A DNA stretch of 64,000 bases, taken from the NCBI RefSeq assembly GCF_001499855.1, contig NZ_LQIK01000012.1, positions 124,001 through 188,000 of the forward strand, given 5' to 3'. Both the position numbers and the translations under genes were made by a program. Positions 35,723 to 44,954 of the stretch are shown here, in pieces; position 1 is the stretch's first letter, and each line of letters begins with the position of its first letter. Under the pieces are notes generated by a model that did not search any database, was not told where the DNA came from, and saw only the letters and a program-made list of their open reading frames with translations. This DNA comes from Mycobacterium sp. GA-0227b (GTDB lineage Bacteria; Actinomycetota; Actinomycetes; Mycobacteriales; Mycobacteriaceae).

Positions 35723-37576
35723 CTACGGCTTGGTCTTCACCCATTGGCCTGCGTCGCCGACGATGCCGACCGGCACGGCGCCCGACAGGCTGACGTTCTG
35801 GACGCTGGGGCCGGCCGCCACGATCGTGGTGTCCTGCAGGATCGGCAACACGGTCGCCATGTTCCACAGCCGCGGTTCGACGGCGGTGATCACGTCGGCG
35901 ATGTCCGCCGAGCCGTCCAGCGCGGCGTCGATCTTCGGCTGGATGCTGCGGTCGCAGATGCCGGTGATGTTGCTCGGGGCCTGGACGAGCTCGCCCGGTT
36001 CGGGCGCCGGACTCGGTGTGGTGGCGGTCGGCGTCGGCCTCGGCGCGGTCGGCGCGGTGGCGGTCGGCGTCTTCGGCGTCGTCGCCCCGGGTTGCACCGT
36101 CGCCACCGGCGTCGCCTCCAGCGCCCGGCAGCCGTAGCGCGACGCGAGCGCGGTGGCGAGGTCTCCGCCCGCGTGCCGCCACCCGACCACCGCGTCGACC
36201 CGGTTGTTGGTCAGCGCGTCGCCGTAGAGCACCACGGGGTCCAGCGCCGACACCGATGCCGTGATGCCGACGTTGCGCAGTTGGTCGGCGGCCGTGTTCG
36301 CGACGGCAACCGAGGTCGGGTCGTTGGCCGCCACCCCGATCACCAACGACAGCGGCACGCCATCCTTGGCGATCCGCCCGCGGTCACCGTCCGGCGGCGG
36401 GGCGCCGGGGGTGGGGGGCGCGGTGGTCACGACGGGCTCCAGCTCATAACCGGCGTCGGCGAGCAACCCGAGCGCGTCCTCTTTGGCCATGGCCGGCGGG
36501 GCGGTCGGCACGTAACCCGGATCCGACGGCGACCGCACCTGCGCCTGCGCCAAGGTCACCGTGTTGTCGTCACCAGCGCCCACAGACGCGAGAAGGTCGA
36601 CGTCGAGCAGACCCAGAATCGCCTTTCGGACTTGGGAATCCGCCAATGCGGGTTGCTGGGCCCGCAGGGTCAACTGCATCACACGCGGAGTGACGATCCG
36701 CGCGGTGCGCACGTCGGGGATCGCGGACAGTTGCGCGAATGTGGCCGCTCCGCCGTGCACTTGGGCGACCTGCGTGTCGCCGTTGCGGATCGAGTCGGCC
36801 AGCGCCGCGGAGTCGCCGCCGCGACGCAGCAGAACCAGGTCGGGCTTGGCGGGTGGACCCCAGTACCGGTCGTTGCGGGCCAGCAGGATCTCGTCGCGCT
36901 GCGGGTCGATGTTCTCCACCCGGAACTGCCCGCCGGTGACGGGCAGGGTTCGCGCCAGCCCCGCGGCGAAACCGCCGGGCACGTCCTTGACGATGTGGGC
37001 CGGAAGGATGTCGTTGAACAACTCGCGCCACGCCGGATACGGCTGCGAGAACGTCACGACCGCGGTCTTGCCGCCCTCCACCGACTGCACGCCGGTGATC
37101 AGGTCATAGCCCGCGGGGTCGACGACGCCGGGCTGGCTGACCATCTGCTGCCACAGGTACCAGTAGTCGTCGGCGCCGATCGGCGCATTGTCGGTCCACG
37201 ACGCCTCGGGCCGGATCTTGTAGGTGACCGTGAACGGGTCCTCGCTCGTCACCTCCGCGGACTCCAACAGCGTGGGGTCCATCTCCCAACGCGACCCGGT
37301 CGGCGTCTTCGGATCGGGAATGGGCCGGAACGAACTGGGCAGCACCAGCGCGCTGATCGCCGCGTTGACCGGCGACTGGTCGGACAGCAGGTGCGGATTG
37401 AAGCCTGGGCCGATCCAGTCGATCGCCATGATGATCTGCGTCGCCTTCACCGGCGGAGGCGCCGTCGTCTCCGAGGTGTCGGTGCTCTGCGGCGCGGGCG
37501 GCGGGCTGACGGTGCAGGCAGCTACCAGTGTCACCATCGCCGAAAGTGCAACGATGATGCGTAGGGGTCCCGACAC
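35723..37576 (-). CDS. lpqW: Lipoprotein LpqW, lipomannan/LAM biosynthesis regulator
   Basis: 617 aa. Signal peptide with lipobox LVAAC (C21), then a large domain related to oligopeptide-binding SBP family 5 ([22 protein letters not shown] region). An extended Pro/Thr-rich insert ([19 protein letters not shown]) precedes the last domain. In mycobacteria LpqW steers PIM intermediates between polar PIMs and LM/LAM and interacts genetically with pimE, which is 3 kb away here. GTG 37576 is the start; upstream open frame overlaps typA and is rejected. Confidence 0.9.
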   Translation of the reverse strand: MSGPLRIIVALSAMVTLVAACTVSPPPAPQSTDTSETTAPPPVKATQIIMAIDWIGPGFNPHLLSDQSPVNAAISALVLPSSFRPIPDPKTPTGSRWEMDPTLLESAEVTSEDPFTVTYKIRPEASWTDNAPIGADDYWYLWQQMVSQPGVVDPAGYDLITGVQSVEGGKTAVVTFSQPYPAWRELFNDILPAHIVKDVPGGFAAGLARTLPVTGGQFRVENIDPQRDEILLARNDRYWGPPAKPDLVLLRRGGDSAALADSIRNGDTQVAQVHGGAATFAQLSAIPDVRTARIVTPRVMQLTLRAQQPALADSQVRKAILGLLDVDLLASVGAGDDNTVTLAQAQVRSPSDPGYVPTAPPAMAKEDALGLLADAGYELEPVVTTAPPTPGAPPPDGDRGRIAKDGVPLSLVIGVAANDPTSVAVANTAADQLRNVGITASVSALDPVVLYGDALTNNRVDAVVGWRHAGGDLATALASRYGCRALEATPVATVQPGATTPKTPTATAPTAPRPTPTATTPSPAPEPGELVQAPSNITGICDRSIQPKIDAALDGSADIADVITAVEPRLWNMATVLPILQDTTIVAAGPSVQNVSLSGAVPVGIVGDAGQWVKTKP

Positions 37577-37629
37577 GGTGTTCAGGGTATCGGCAGCGCC
37601 GGCGCCGCTCGGCCGGGCGACATTCAAAC

Positions 37630-39531
37630 TCAGCCCCGGGCTTTCGCCCGCGCCTTGGCACGCGCACGCAAGCTGGCGTTCAGCTCGACCTTGCGGACGC
37701 GGACGACCTCGGGGGTCACCTCCACGCATTCGTCCTCGGCGCAGAACTCCATCGCTTGTTCGAGGGTCAGTTCCAGCGGACGGGCCAGCGTCTCGATGAC
37801 GTCTGCCGTCGAGCTGCGCATGTTGGTGAGCTTCTTCTCCCGCGTGACGTTGACGTCGAGATCCTCGGCGCGCGGATTGATGCCGACGACCTGTCCCTCA
37901 TAGGTGTCCTGCCCGGGTTCGACGAAGAACTGGCCGCGGTCGGCAAGCTGGATCATCGCGAACGGTGTGATGCTGCCGCTGCGGTCGGACACCAGCGACC
38001 CGCTGTGCCGGGCGCGGATCTCACCGGCCCACGGCCGGTAGCCGTCGAACACCGCGTTGGCGATGCCGGTGCCCCGCGTCAGCGTCAAAAAGTCGGTGCG
38101 GAAACCGATCAGCCCGCGGCTGGGCACGATGAAGTCCATCCGCACCCACCCCGCGGCATGGTTGGCCATGTCCTCCATGCGGCCCTTGCGCGCGGCCATC
38201 AGCTGGGTGATGGCGCCGACGAACTCCTCGGGGCAGTCGATGGTCATCGCCTCGAACGGCTCGTGCAGCTTGCCGTCGATGGTGCGGGTGACCACCTGCG
38301 GCTTGCCGACGGTCAGCTCGAAGCCTTCGCGACGCATCTGCTCGACGAGGACGGCGAGCGCCAACTCGCCACGGCCCTGGACCTCCCAGGCGTCCGGCCG
38401 GCCGATGTCGACCACCTTGATCGACACGTTGCCGACCAGCTCCTGGTCCAGCCGGTTGCGCACCATCCGCGCGGTGAGCTTGTGGCCCGACACCTTGCCC
38501 GCCAGCGGCGAGGTGTTGGTGCCGATCGTCACCGAGATCGCCGGCTCGTCGACCGTGATGCGCGGCAGCGCGTGCGCGTGGTCGGGGTCGGCGAGGGTGT
38601 CGCCGATCATGATCTCGGGAAGGCCGGCCACCGCGACGATGTCTCCGGCCGTGGCCACGTCGGTGGGATTGCGTTCGACGCCGACGGTGGCCAGCAGTTC
38701 GGTGATCTTCGCGTTTGTGACGACGGGCACGCTGTCCACCTCGCGCATCCAGGCCACCTGCTGACCCTTGCGCAGCTTGCCGTTGTAGATGCGGACCAGC
38801 GCCAGACGACCCAGGAACGCCGACGCGTCGAGGTTGGTGACCAGCGCCTGCAGCGGGGCTTCCGGATCGCCGCTGGGCGGCGGGATGTGCTGCATCAGGA
38901 CGTCGAACAGCGGATCGAGGTTGGTGCCGTCGGGGTTCTCGCCGTTGGCGGGCTGCGTGGTGCTGGCGATCCCGGCCCGCCCCGACGCGTACAGCGTCGG
39001 CAACCCGAGTGCCTCCTCGGCGGCCTTCTGCGCGTCCTCGTCGAGATCGGAGGCGACGTCGAGCAACAGGTCGTGACTGTCGGAGACCACCTCGCCGATC
39101 CGCGCGTCCGGGCGGTCGGTCTTGTTGACGACGAGGATGACCGGCAGGTGCGCGGCCAGGGCTTTGCGCAGCACGAACCGGGTCTGCGGCAGCGGGCCCT
39201 CGGACGCGTCGACCAGCAGCAGCACGCCGTCGACCATCGACAGGCCGCGCTCGACCTCACCGCCGAAATCGGCGTGTCCGGGCGTGTCGATGACGTTGAT
39301 GATCGTCACGCTGCCGTCGGTGTGGTGACGGTGCACCGCGGTGTTCTTGGCCAGGATCGTGATGCCTTTTTCCCGCTCGAGGTCACCGGAGTCCATGATG
39401 CGCTCGGTGGCGTCGTCACCACGGTGGGTCAGGGCGCCGGACTGCCGCAGCATGGCGTCGACCAGGGTCGTCTTCCCGTGGTCGACGTGTGCCACGATGG
39501 CGACGTTTCTAAAGTCAGGCTGCGAATTCAC
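37630..39531 (-). CDS. typA: Ribosome-associated GTPase TypA/BipA
   Basis: 633 aa translational GTPase. Seen: G1 AHVDHGKTT (14-22), G2/G3 with EREKGITI and [15 protein letters not shown]4 VNKTD, EF-G-like domains III and V, and the BipA-specific C-terminal region ([20 protein letters not shown]). Acts on the ribosome under stress and in 50S assembly. GTG 39531 ([12 protein letters not shown]) matches orthologues. In M. tuberculosis narGHJI lies next to it; here the neighbour is a 55-aa gene. Confidence 0.96.
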   Translation of the reverse strand: MNSQPDFRNVAIVAHVDHGKTTLVDAMLRQSGALTHRGDDATERIMDSGDLEREKGITILAKNTAVHRHHTDGSVTIINVIDTPGHADFGGEVERGLSMVDGVLLLVDASEGPLPQTRFVLRKALAAHLPVILVVNKTDRPDARIGEVVSDSHDLLLDVASDLDEDAQKAAEEALGLPTLYASGRAGIASTTQPANGENPDGTNLDPLFDVLMQHIPPPSGDPEAPLQALVTNLDASAFLGRLALVRIYNGKLRKGQQVAWMREVDSVPVVTNAKITELLATVGVERNPTDVATAGDIVAVAGLPEIMIGDTLADPDHAHALPRITVDEPAISVTIGTNTSPLAGKVSGHKLTARMVRNRLDQELVGNVSIKVVDIGRPDAWEVQGRGELALAVLVEQMRREGFELTVGKPQVVTRTIDGKLHEPFEAMTIDCPEEFVGAITQLMAARKGRMEDMANHAAGWVRMDFIVPSRGLIGFRTDFLTLTRGTGIANAVFDGYRPWAGEIRARHSGSLVSDRSGSITPFAMIQLADRGQFFVEPGQDTYEGQVVGINPRAEDLDVNVTREKKLTNMRSSTADVIETLARPLELTLEQAMEFCAEDECVEVTPEVVRVRKVELNASLRARAKARAKARG

Positions 39532-39586
39532 TTCCGAATTATCCCAGTGCGGTCGGCCAATCACGAAAACGAGAGATTCCCGTCAC

Positions 39587-39754
39587 TTGAAGCCCAGCAA
39601 GCTCGCCGACCTCAAGCCGAAGAAGAAGTGCTGCCGAAGCAAGCCGCGGTGCAAGCGCTGTCCGGTCGTCGTACACCAGGTGCGCAAGGCTGAGCGAAAC
39701 GGCATCCGGGGCAAGCATCTGGCGAAGGTGCACAAGCGGGCGCGGCGAGCTTGA
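39587..39754 (+). CDS. 55-aa basic Cys-rich protein, TTG start
   Basis: Starts at TTG 39587, [16 protein letters not shown]-x5-C-x2-C cluster ([13 protein letters not shown]) could bind zinc; the remainder is Lys/Arg-rich and looks like a nucleic-acid or ribosome-binding peptide. Weak GAGAG upstream. Divergent from typA (55 bp between starts), which also hints at a link with translation. Ends 72 bp before mutT2 with a hairpin between. No named family recognised. Confidence 0.6.
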   Translation: MKPSKLADLKPKKKCCRSKPRCKRCPVVVHQVRKAERNGIRGKHLAKVHKRARRA

Positions 39755-39760
39755 AGACGC

Positions 39761-39816
39761 CGAGACTGCGTACAGATCGCGAATTCTGCGCGACATGCGA
39801 CCTGTGCGCAGTCTCG
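39761..39816. terminator. Convergent-gene hairpin between the basic peptide gene and mutT2
   Basis: 15-bp arms CGAGACTGCGTACAG (39761-39775) and CTGTGCGCAGTCTCG (39802-39816), one mismatch; inner GCG/CGC pairing around GAATTC. Not family A. Confidence 0.55.
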
Positions 39817-39825
39817 ATGCATGAG

Positions 39826-40227
39826 TTAGTGCGCGAGCGCCTGCTTGAGTTCGGCCAGCCACGTCCGGTCGGCGGGTACCCAGGCAAGGTCGTCGAGGTC
39901 ACAGACGCCGATCCAGCGCAGGGCGCGATGGTCGTTGGGGTGCAGGGTCCCGCCGGCCTGGGTGACGAGGTAAGCGCGCAGCACGGTGGTCGGGTTGAGC
40001 GCGACGTCTCCGCCGAGGCGCGCGCCGACGCGCACGACGACGCCGAGTTCCTCGTGCAGTTCGCGGGCCAGCGCGGCTTCGTCCGTCTCACCGGCCGCCA
40101 CCTTGCCGCCGGGCAACTCCCACAGGCCGGCCAGCTCGGGCGGCCGGTCGCGCTGGGCGACGAGCAGCTGCGGGCCCGAAATGAGGGCACCGGCGACGAC
40201 GATCTGGTTCGGCTTCGGGGTCAACAC
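39826..40227 (-). CDS. mutT2: NUDIX (d)NTP pyrophosphohydrolase MutT2
   Basis: 133 aa. Nudix box at 41-63: [23 protein letters not shown] core (G-x5-E-x7-RE-L-x-EE-x-G). Mycobacterial MutT2 hydrolyses dCTP/5-methyl-dCTP and oxidised nucleotides, cleaning the pool. GTG 40227 supported by a TACCGT -10 on the minus strand 8 bases upstream; the longer open frame overlaps the pterin dehydratase gene and is rejected. Divergent with that gene across 27 bp. Confidence 0.92.
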   Translation of the reverse strand: MLTPKPNQIVVAGALISGPQLLVAQRDRPPELAGLWELPGGKVAAGETDEAALARELHEELGVVVRVGARLGGDVALNPTTVLRAYLVTQAGGTLHPNDHRALRWIGVCDLDDLAWVPADRTWLAELKQALAH

Positions 40228-40235
40228 TGCGGCCG

Positions 40236-40247
40236 ACGGTATACGGT
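40236..40247. promoter_or_regulatory. Back-to-back -10 boxes of mutT2 and phhB
   Basis: Minus TACCGT (40241-40236) and plus TACGGT (40242-40247) abut at the palindrome GTATAC. They are 8 and 7 bases from the mutT2 GTG and phhB ATG. Confidence 0.55.
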
Positions 40248-40254
40248 CGAATCC

Positions 40255-40539
40255 ATGGCTGTGTTGACCGACGAACAAGTGGACGCCGCACTGCCCGACC
40301 TGCCCGGCTGGGAGCGCGCCGAGGGCGCCCTGCGGCGCTCGATCAAATTTCCCGCATTCCTCGACGGTATCGACGCGGTGCGCCGGGTGGGCGAGCACGC
40401 GGAGGCCAAAGACCACCATCCCGATATCGACATTCGCTGGCGGACAGTGACTTTCGCGTTGGTCACGCATTCTGCGGGCGGTATCACGGATAAGGACGTC
40501 GAGATGGCCCGCGACATCAACGCGATCGTCGACCAGTAG
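40255..40539 (+). CDS. phhB: Pterin-4a-carbinolamine dehydratase
   Basis: 94 aa PCD/DCoH family. Dehydrates 4a-hydroxytetrahydropterin; in bacteria without aromatic hydroxylases the same fold can serve molybdopterin or other pterins. Seen: active-site [13 protein letters not shown] (H54, H55) and [11 protein letters not shown] (H72). The ATG 40255 is leaderless (TACGGT 7 bases before). Its end overlaps pimE tail to tail by 23 bp. Corresponds to M. tuberculosis Rv1159A. Confidence 0.92.
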   Translation: MAVLTDEQVDAALPDLPGWERAEGALRRSIKFPAFLDGIDAVRRVGEHAEAKDHHPDIDIRWRTVTFALVTHSAGGITDKDVEMARDINAIVDQ

Positions 40540-41650
40540 CCAGTCCGATCCAGCCCAACGTCGCCAGCGTGGCGACGATATAGATCAGCCCCGCCCACGC
40601 CAGATACCACGGTCTGGAGATCTCCCAGATAGTCGGCTGCGCGAAACTCAGCAGCCACGGCAGCCCGATCAGGGTCAGCGCGAGCCAACCCCAGCCCAAC
40701 GCCCGCGCGCCCAACCGGCGGCGCAGCGGCCCGTGCAACAACCACATCATCAACGGAATCAGCCACACCCAGTGGTGTGTCCACGAGATTGGTGACAGCA
40801 ACAGGCCGAACAACTGCACCACCACGATCGCGCCCAGCCGATCCGACGCCCCGCCGATCGCGCGCCACGCCAGCACGGCCAACACGGCGGTCAGTGCGAT
40901 GCCGCACAGCACGGCAGGCCCGTAACCGGCGTCGTACCCGAGGATTCGCGACACTCCGCCCCGCCACGACTGGTTGAACGACGTGCCGATCGGGCCGACA
41001 CGATCGGCGTCACCCAGCAGTTCGGTGAAGTAATACCGGGTCTCGTCACCGACCACCAGCACCGAAACACCCACCGTGGCAAAGAAAACGAGCGCCGAGA
41101 ACGCCGCCGCACCCCATCGCCGCGCCCCGACGAGATACAACCCGGAGATCGCCGGCGTCAGCTTCACCCCGGCCGCCAGCCCGATCAACAATCCGGACAG
41201 CCACCAGCGTGTGCTGTACACCGCACCGAGGACGGCCAGCGCCAGCAACACGTTGATCTGGCCGTAGTCGAAGGTGCTGCGCATCGGTTCGATCCAGATG
41301 CCGACCGCCGTCCACAGCATCGCCAGGCGCCGATCGCCGGCGCCCAGCAGCCGCTGACTGATCCACACGACGCCGTACAGCGCGGCGATGATGCCGAGTT
41401 GCCATAGGAACGCGACGAATTCGAACGGCAGCAGGTGCAGCGGATAGAACACCACCGCCGCGAACGGCGGATAGGTGAACGGCAGCGGAAAGTCCGGCGT
41501 CTGGTCGGCGTAGACGTAGTCATAGAGCGCGCCGGGGTGGTCCAGCGCACCGGCACCGCCGACGTAGACATGCAGGTCGACGAAGTTCGCGCCGTTGGGC
41601 ACCAGGTAGGTCCACGCCAGTCGCGCGGCGATGCTGACAACCAGCAGCAC
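40517..41650 (-). CDS. pimE: Polyprenol-phosphate mannose-dependent PIM mannosyltransferase
   Basis: At least 377 aa, about ten membrane helices. GT87 GT-C enzyme that adds the fifth mannose to PIM4 on the periplasmic side. Seen: [11 protein letters not shown] loop with the conserved catalytic Asp, [27 protein letters not shown], and [11 protein letters not shown]. The GTG at 41650 would begin inside the first helix. The frame continues upstream to an ATA at 41719 ([10 protein letters not shown]), 7 bases after a TAGAGT -10 box, with no ATG, GTG or TTG between, so the true protein may be 23 residues longer with a near-cognate start. Confidence 0.88.
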   Translation of the reverse strand: MLLVVSIAARLAWTYLVPNGANFVDLHVYVGGAGALDHPGALYDYVYADQTPDFPLPFTYPPFAAVVFYPLHLLPFEFVAFLWQLGIIAALYGVVWISQRLLGAGDRRLAMLWTAVGIWIEPMRSTFDYGQINVLLALAVLGAVYSTRWWLSGLLIGLAAGVKLTPAISGLYLVGARRWGAAAFSALVFFATVGVSVLVVGDETRYYFTELLGDADRVGPIGTSFNQSWRGGVSRILGYDAGYGPAVLCGIALTAVLAVLAWRAIGGASDRLGAIVVVQLFGLLLSPISWTHHWVWLIPLMMWLLHGPLRRRLGARALGWGWLALTLIGLPWLLSFAQPTIWEISRPWYLAWAGLIYIVATLATLGWIGLATGRRSR

Positions 41651-41739
41651 CGGCGCCGCAACGGCCAGTCGGGCGGGCGTGCGCGGCGGTGACGGATCGG
41701 CGCTCGTCGAGGTGTCTATCCGCCCGACTCTATCGGCCG

Positions 41740-41810
41740 GTCACCGAAACCCTTCGCTTGAGTAACGGTTGAGTCACCGCCACACGTGTCACTTGAGTAA
41801 CACCAGTAAC
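41740..41810 (+). promoter_or_regulatory. Six GTMAC direct repeats, candidate OmpR-family (MtrA/PhoP) binding region
   Basis: GTCAC or GTAAC starts at 41740, 41762, 41773, 41788, 41797 and 41806, all on the plus strand. Spacings of 11 and 9 bp between neighbours fit tandem dimer sites. Located in the divergent region of pimE and the Pro/Ala-rich secreted protein, 49-119 bp before the latter's ATG. Confidence 0.5.
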
Positions 41811-41858
41811 TCCGTAGCTTCGGCCGCAGGCGTGCCGAAACAACTGATTGGGAGAACC

Positions 41859-42413
41859 ATGCACAGCACCGGAAAACTGTTCGCCACCACGATGATCGCC
41901 GCCGCGGGAGCGATCTCGGCCGCGCTGGCGCTGAGCGCCACCGCGTCCGCACAGCCTGCCGCCCCGGCCCCCGCGCCGAGTGTGCCCGGCCTGCCCCTGA
42001 TCCAGCAGTTGGCGTCGAACCCGGCCGCCGCATCGCAGCTGATGCAGGGTGTCACGTCGCTGCTCGGCAGCGCCCAAGCGCCGGCCGCCCCGGCCGCGAC
42101 ACCTCCGTCGGCGACAGCGTCGGTCACGCTGCCGCAGCCACCGGCAGCGTTGGCCGGTACGCCGGCACCCGCAGCGCCCGCGACGACGGCGGCCAATCCG
42201 GCGGGCAATCTGCTGTCGAACCTGCCGACCGGCCTCGCTTCGCTGATGCCGCAGAACTCGCCGTTGGCGGGCCTGCTGCCTGCCGCGGCGACCGCCGCCA
42301 CGCCGAGCGCCCCGGCCGCCGCCGTCGCACCCGCGGCCGTCGCACCTGCGGCGTCGGCAGCACCCAGCGCAGGTATGGCGCCGCTGCTGATGCCGCTGTC
42401 CGCCCTTCCGTGA
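41859..42413 (+). CDS. Ala/Pro-rich secreted protein (Rv1158c type)
   Basis: 184 aa. ATG 41859 with GGGAGA upstream. Signal peptide ending ATASAQPAAPAPAP at about residue 33; mature part about 40 percent Ala and Pro, with short structured stretches (LPLIQQLASNPAAASQLMQGV, NLPTGLASLMP). No cysteine. First of two adjacent secreted Pro/Ala-rich genes; GTMAC repeats precede it. Likely cell-wall associated; function unknown. Confidence 0.75.
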   Translation: MHSTGKLFATTMIAAAGAISAALALSATASAQPAAPAPAPSVPGLPLIQQLASNPAAASQLMQGVTSLLGSAQAPAAPAATPPSATASVTLPQPPAALAGTPAPAAPATTAANPAGNLLSNLPTGLASLMPQNSPLAGLLPAAATAATPSAPAAAVAPAAVAPAASAAPSAGMAPLLMPLSALP

Positions 42414-42478
42414 TCACCGCGGCGACGCCGGACTACCAACTGGCCGACACGACCACCACAACCCGAACCGAGGGAGCC

Positions 42479-43486
42479 ATGTCAGCTCGAAGGATGTTCG
42501 CCACCGTCGCCATCGCGATCGGCTCATCGGCCACGCTGCTCATCAGCGGCGTGACCGGTGTGGCCGGCGCGGAACCTCCGCCCCCGCCGCCGATCGACAG
42601 CCTGCAAGCGCCGGGCCTGACCGCGGTGCAGGGCATCAGCCCGGCGATCCAGCAGGCCGCCGCCGATCCGACGAATGCGGCGTCGACGCTGATGGCTGCG
42701 GCCGCGGTGTTCGCCGGTGACGCCGTCGCACCTGCCGACTCGCGCAATGTCGCGACGGCGGTCAACCAGTTCGTCGCCCACAATCCGGCGCCCGGCGCCG
42801 TGCCGGGCGCACAGGCGCACCTGCCTGCGGGCGTCGACCCGAGGCATGCCGTGGGACCCGCGCCGGAAGCACTGCCGGCCCCGGCACCGGAAGCGGTCGT
42901 CCCGCCGGCACCGGCCCCTGCGCCCGCGCCGGCACCCGCCCCTGCCCCAGCGCCGGCACCAGCGCCGGCGCCCGCACCCCTGGCCGCTCCGGCCCCTGCG
43001 CCGCAAGCCGCGCCAGCACCCGCGCCTGCGCCTGCGCCCGCACCCGAGGCCGCCCCCGGTCCGGCGTTCGGACCGGACGCACCACCGACGCAGGACTTCA
43101 TGTACCCGTCGATCAGCAACGGCTGTCTCGCTGACGGCGGAAATGTGCTCGCCACCGCGATCTCGGTGGCGGGTCCTGCGAAGATCCCGACACCGGGACC
43201 CGGCCCCGGCCAGACCGCCTATGTGTTCACCGCGGTCGGCACGCCGGGCCCCGCGGCCGAGCAGAAGCTGCCGCTCAACGTCACCTGGGTCAACCTGACC
43301 ACCGGCAAGTCAGGCAGCGCCACGCTCAAGCCGCGGTCGGACATCAACCCGCAGGGACCGACCACCTTGACCGCGATCGCCGACACCGGATCGGGCAGCA
43401 TCATCTCGACGATCTTCGGACAGGTCACGACCACCGAAAAGCAGTGTCAGTTCATGCCGACCATCGGCTCGACGGTCGTTCCTTAG
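42479..43486 (+). CDS. Pro/Ala-repeat secreted protein (Rv1157c type)
   Basis: 335 aa. ATG 42479 with AGGGAG. Signal peptide (MSARRMFATVAIAIG, cleavage near AGAEPP). The middle, about residues 120-210, is a PAPA repeat (mostly Ala-Pro dipeptides) that would form a stiff extended stalk across the cell wall. The C-terminal 125 residues are a beta-rich globular domain with two cysteines (NGCLAD, EKQCQF). Follows the Ala/Pro-rich protein after 65 bp. A family A hairpin comes after the stop. Adhesion or wall-spanning role is inference. Confidence 0.75.
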   Translation: MSARRMFATVAIAIGSSATLLISGVTGVAGAEPPPPPPIDSLQAPGLTAVQGISPAIQQAAADPTNAASTLMAAAAVFAGDAVAPADSRNVATAVNQFVAHNPAPGAVPGAQAHLPAGVDPRHAVGPAPEALPAPAPEAVVPPAPAPAPAPAPAPAPAPAPAPAPAPLAAPAPAPQAAPAPAPAPAPAPEAAPGPAFGPDAPPTQDFMYPSISNGCLADGGNVLATAISVAGPAKIPTPGPGPGQTAYVFTAVGTPGPAAEQKLPLNVTWVNLTTGKSGSATLKPRSDINPQGPTTLTAIADTGSGSIISTIFGQVTTTEKQCQFMPTIGSTVVP

Positions 43487-43501
43487 CGCACACTTCACCT
43501 C

Positions 43502-43564
43502 CGCGAGCGGCCGTGTTTGCACGGCGACACGCCGCCGCGCAATGTACAAACGCGGTCGCTCGCG
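43502..43564. terminator. Convergent-gene hairpin, repeat family A copy 3
   Basis: 18-base arms at 43502-43519 and 43547-43564 pair with two wobbles; the core ACGGCGACACGCCG at 43521 is identical to copy 1. Between the Pro/Ala-repeat gene and the convergent DUF1059 gene. Confidence 0.6.
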
Positions 43565-43583
43565 CGGAGTTGTGAAGCGGAAA

Positions 43584-43730
43584 TCAGTAGGCCATGAAGA
43601 GGATTGCGTCCCGGTCGTACTCGCGACCGGGATGCGCCTCGGAGAGGTGCGCCTGCGCCTTCTCGACCAGGTCCTCCTCGTCCTTACCGACGATCGCTTC
43701 GCCACAGGGGCAGTTCAGGTGCGTCTTCAT
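43584..43730 (-). CDS. DUF1059 small protein
   Basis: 48 aa, starting at ATG 43730 (MKTHLNCPCGEAIVGKDEE) with GGTGAGG upstream. CPCG at 7-10, KDEEDLVEKAQAHL and HPGREY are the DUF1059 signature; the two Cys and two His could bind a metal. Ends IL-FMAY. Divergent from the nitroreductase gene (47 bp between starts). Function unknown. Confidence 0.8.
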   Translation of the reverse strand: MKTHLNCPCGEAIVGKDEEDLVEKAQAHLSEAHPGREYDRDAILFMAY

Positions 43731-43777
43731 ATCCTCACCTTCGCACACGTCGCCACCGACAGGCCCAAGATATAGCC

Positions 43778-44437
43778 ATGGACCTCTACAGCGTCATGCG
43801 CACGACCGCGGCGGTGCGCGAATACAACGGCGACCCGCTACCCGACGACGTCATCGAGCGCATTCTCGACAACGCCCGCTTCGCGCCCAGCGGCGGCAAC
43901 CGTCAGGGCAACCGGGTCGTCGTGGTCCGCGATCGGCAGACCCGCGAGGCCCTGATCGAATGCGCGATACCCGGCACCAAGCGCTACATCGCGCAACTGC
44001 GCAACGGTGAGAGCCCGTGGAATCCGCTGCAGCCGTGCGGGGTTGACGCGCAGACGATCGAGGCGGTGAACGTGCCGGACCAGTCGCCGCTGCGAACGGC
44101 CGAGGCGGTGCTGGTGGTCTGCGTCGACCTCGGTGTCGTGGCAGCGTTCGACCAGCACCTCGACCGGGTCGGCCTGATCGCTGGCGCCTCGGTCTACCCG
44201 TTCGTCTGGAACATCCTGCTGGCCGTCCGAAACGAGGGCTACGGCGGTGTGCTCACCACGGCCGCGGTCGCCGAAGAGCCACGCGTCCGGGAACTGCTCG
44301 GCATCCCCGACAACTACGCGATCGCCGCGCTGCTGCCGCTCGGCAAACCGGTCCGCCAACTGACCAAGCTGACCCGGCGACCCGTCGCCGAGATCGCCAC
44401 CAAGGAACGCTTCGACGGCGCCCCGCTCGGCAGCTGA
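43778..44437 (+). CDS. Nitroreductase-family flavoprotein
   Basis: 219 aa FMN-dependent fold. Seen: RTTAAVREYNGDPLPDDVIERIL, NARFAPSGGNRQ, and YGGVLTT with a C-terminal LPLGKP. Reduces quinones, nitro compounds or acts in other FMN chemistry; natural substrate unknown. ATG 43778 begins MDLYSVMRTT as in the family. Upstream in-frame codons overlap the DUF1059 gene. Confidence 0.85.
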   Translation: MDLYSVMRTTAAVREYNGDPLPDDVIERILDNARFAPSGGNRQGNRVVVVRDRQTREALIECAIPGTKRYIAQLRNGESPWNPLQPCGVDAQTIEAVNVPDQSPLRTAEAVLVVCVDLGVVAAFDQHLDRVGLIAGASVYPFVWNILLAVRNEGYGGVLTTAAVAEEPRVRELLGIPDNYAIAALLPLGKPVRQLTKLTRRPVAEIATKERFDGAPLGS

Positions 44438-44548
44438 CGCCCCGATGCATGTTGACGTCCGGTAACAGTTCGGTCGGCAACGAGACTCGATGTCGTGGTG
44501 TCTGTTTCGGCCCCGCGGATGTCGTGCGACCTTGAATAGGTGACCTGC

Positions 44549-44929
44549 ATGCTGGGCTACGCCACAGCAAGCACCGCCGAGCAGGGCCTCGACGGTCAGC
44601 TCGCGGCGCTCAACGCTGCAGGCGTCGATCCCCGGCGCGTCTTCACCGACCGGCTGACGGACTCCGCCGACCGCATCGGCGCGGGACTGCACGCGATGCT
44701 GAGCTATGCGCGCTCGGGCGACACCATCGTCGTCGTCGCGCTCGACCGGCTCGGCCGCACCGGCGCCGACGTCACCCGCACCGTCGCTGAACTGTGCGAC
44801 CGCGGCCTTCGGCTACGCACCCTCAAGGAGGGCCTCGACACCGGAACCACGACCGGACGCGTCGTCGCCGGGGTCATCAAGACGCTGGCCCGCCTGGACT
44901 GCGACGACTCCGCGGTATCTAGCCCTTAG
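44549..44929 (+). CDS. Serine-recombinase catalytic domain without DNA-binding domain
   Basis: 126 aa from ATG 44549 (AGGTGA upstream; GTG 44540 is an alternative). Resolvase fold: GYATASTAEQGLDGQLAAL with the catalytic Ser-Thr, and SGDTIVVVALDRLGRTGADV containing the catalytic Arg pair. In full resolvases an E-helix and HTH follow; here the chain stops at DSAVSSP. Either a truncated mobile-element remnant or a domesticated stand-alone domain. No inverted repeats or partner transposase nearby. Confidence 0.7.
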   Translation: MLGYATASTAEQGLDGQLAALNAAGVDPRRVFTDRLTDSADRIGAGLHAMLSYARSGDTIVVVALDRLGRTGADVTRTVAELCDRGLRLRTLKEGLDTGTTTGRVVAGVIKTLARLDCDDSAVSSP

Positions 44930-44954
44930 CGGCTTTCGCTCCGGCTGAATTCGC

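Noticed and set aside
35474..37564. 696-codon frame antisense to lpqW/mshB
   Set aside because: Shadow frame of GC-rich coding DNA; Arg/Gly low-complexity.
37756..39693. 645-codon frame antisense to typA
   Set aside because: Shadow of a highly conserved gene.
42900..43060. Dense short repeats resembling a CRISPR or minisatellite
   Set aside because: They encode the Ala-Pro stalk of the secreted protein; repeat unit is 6 bases in frame, without spacers.
44549..44929. Active transposon or integron
   Set aside because: No second transposition gene, terminal repeats or target duplication seen.
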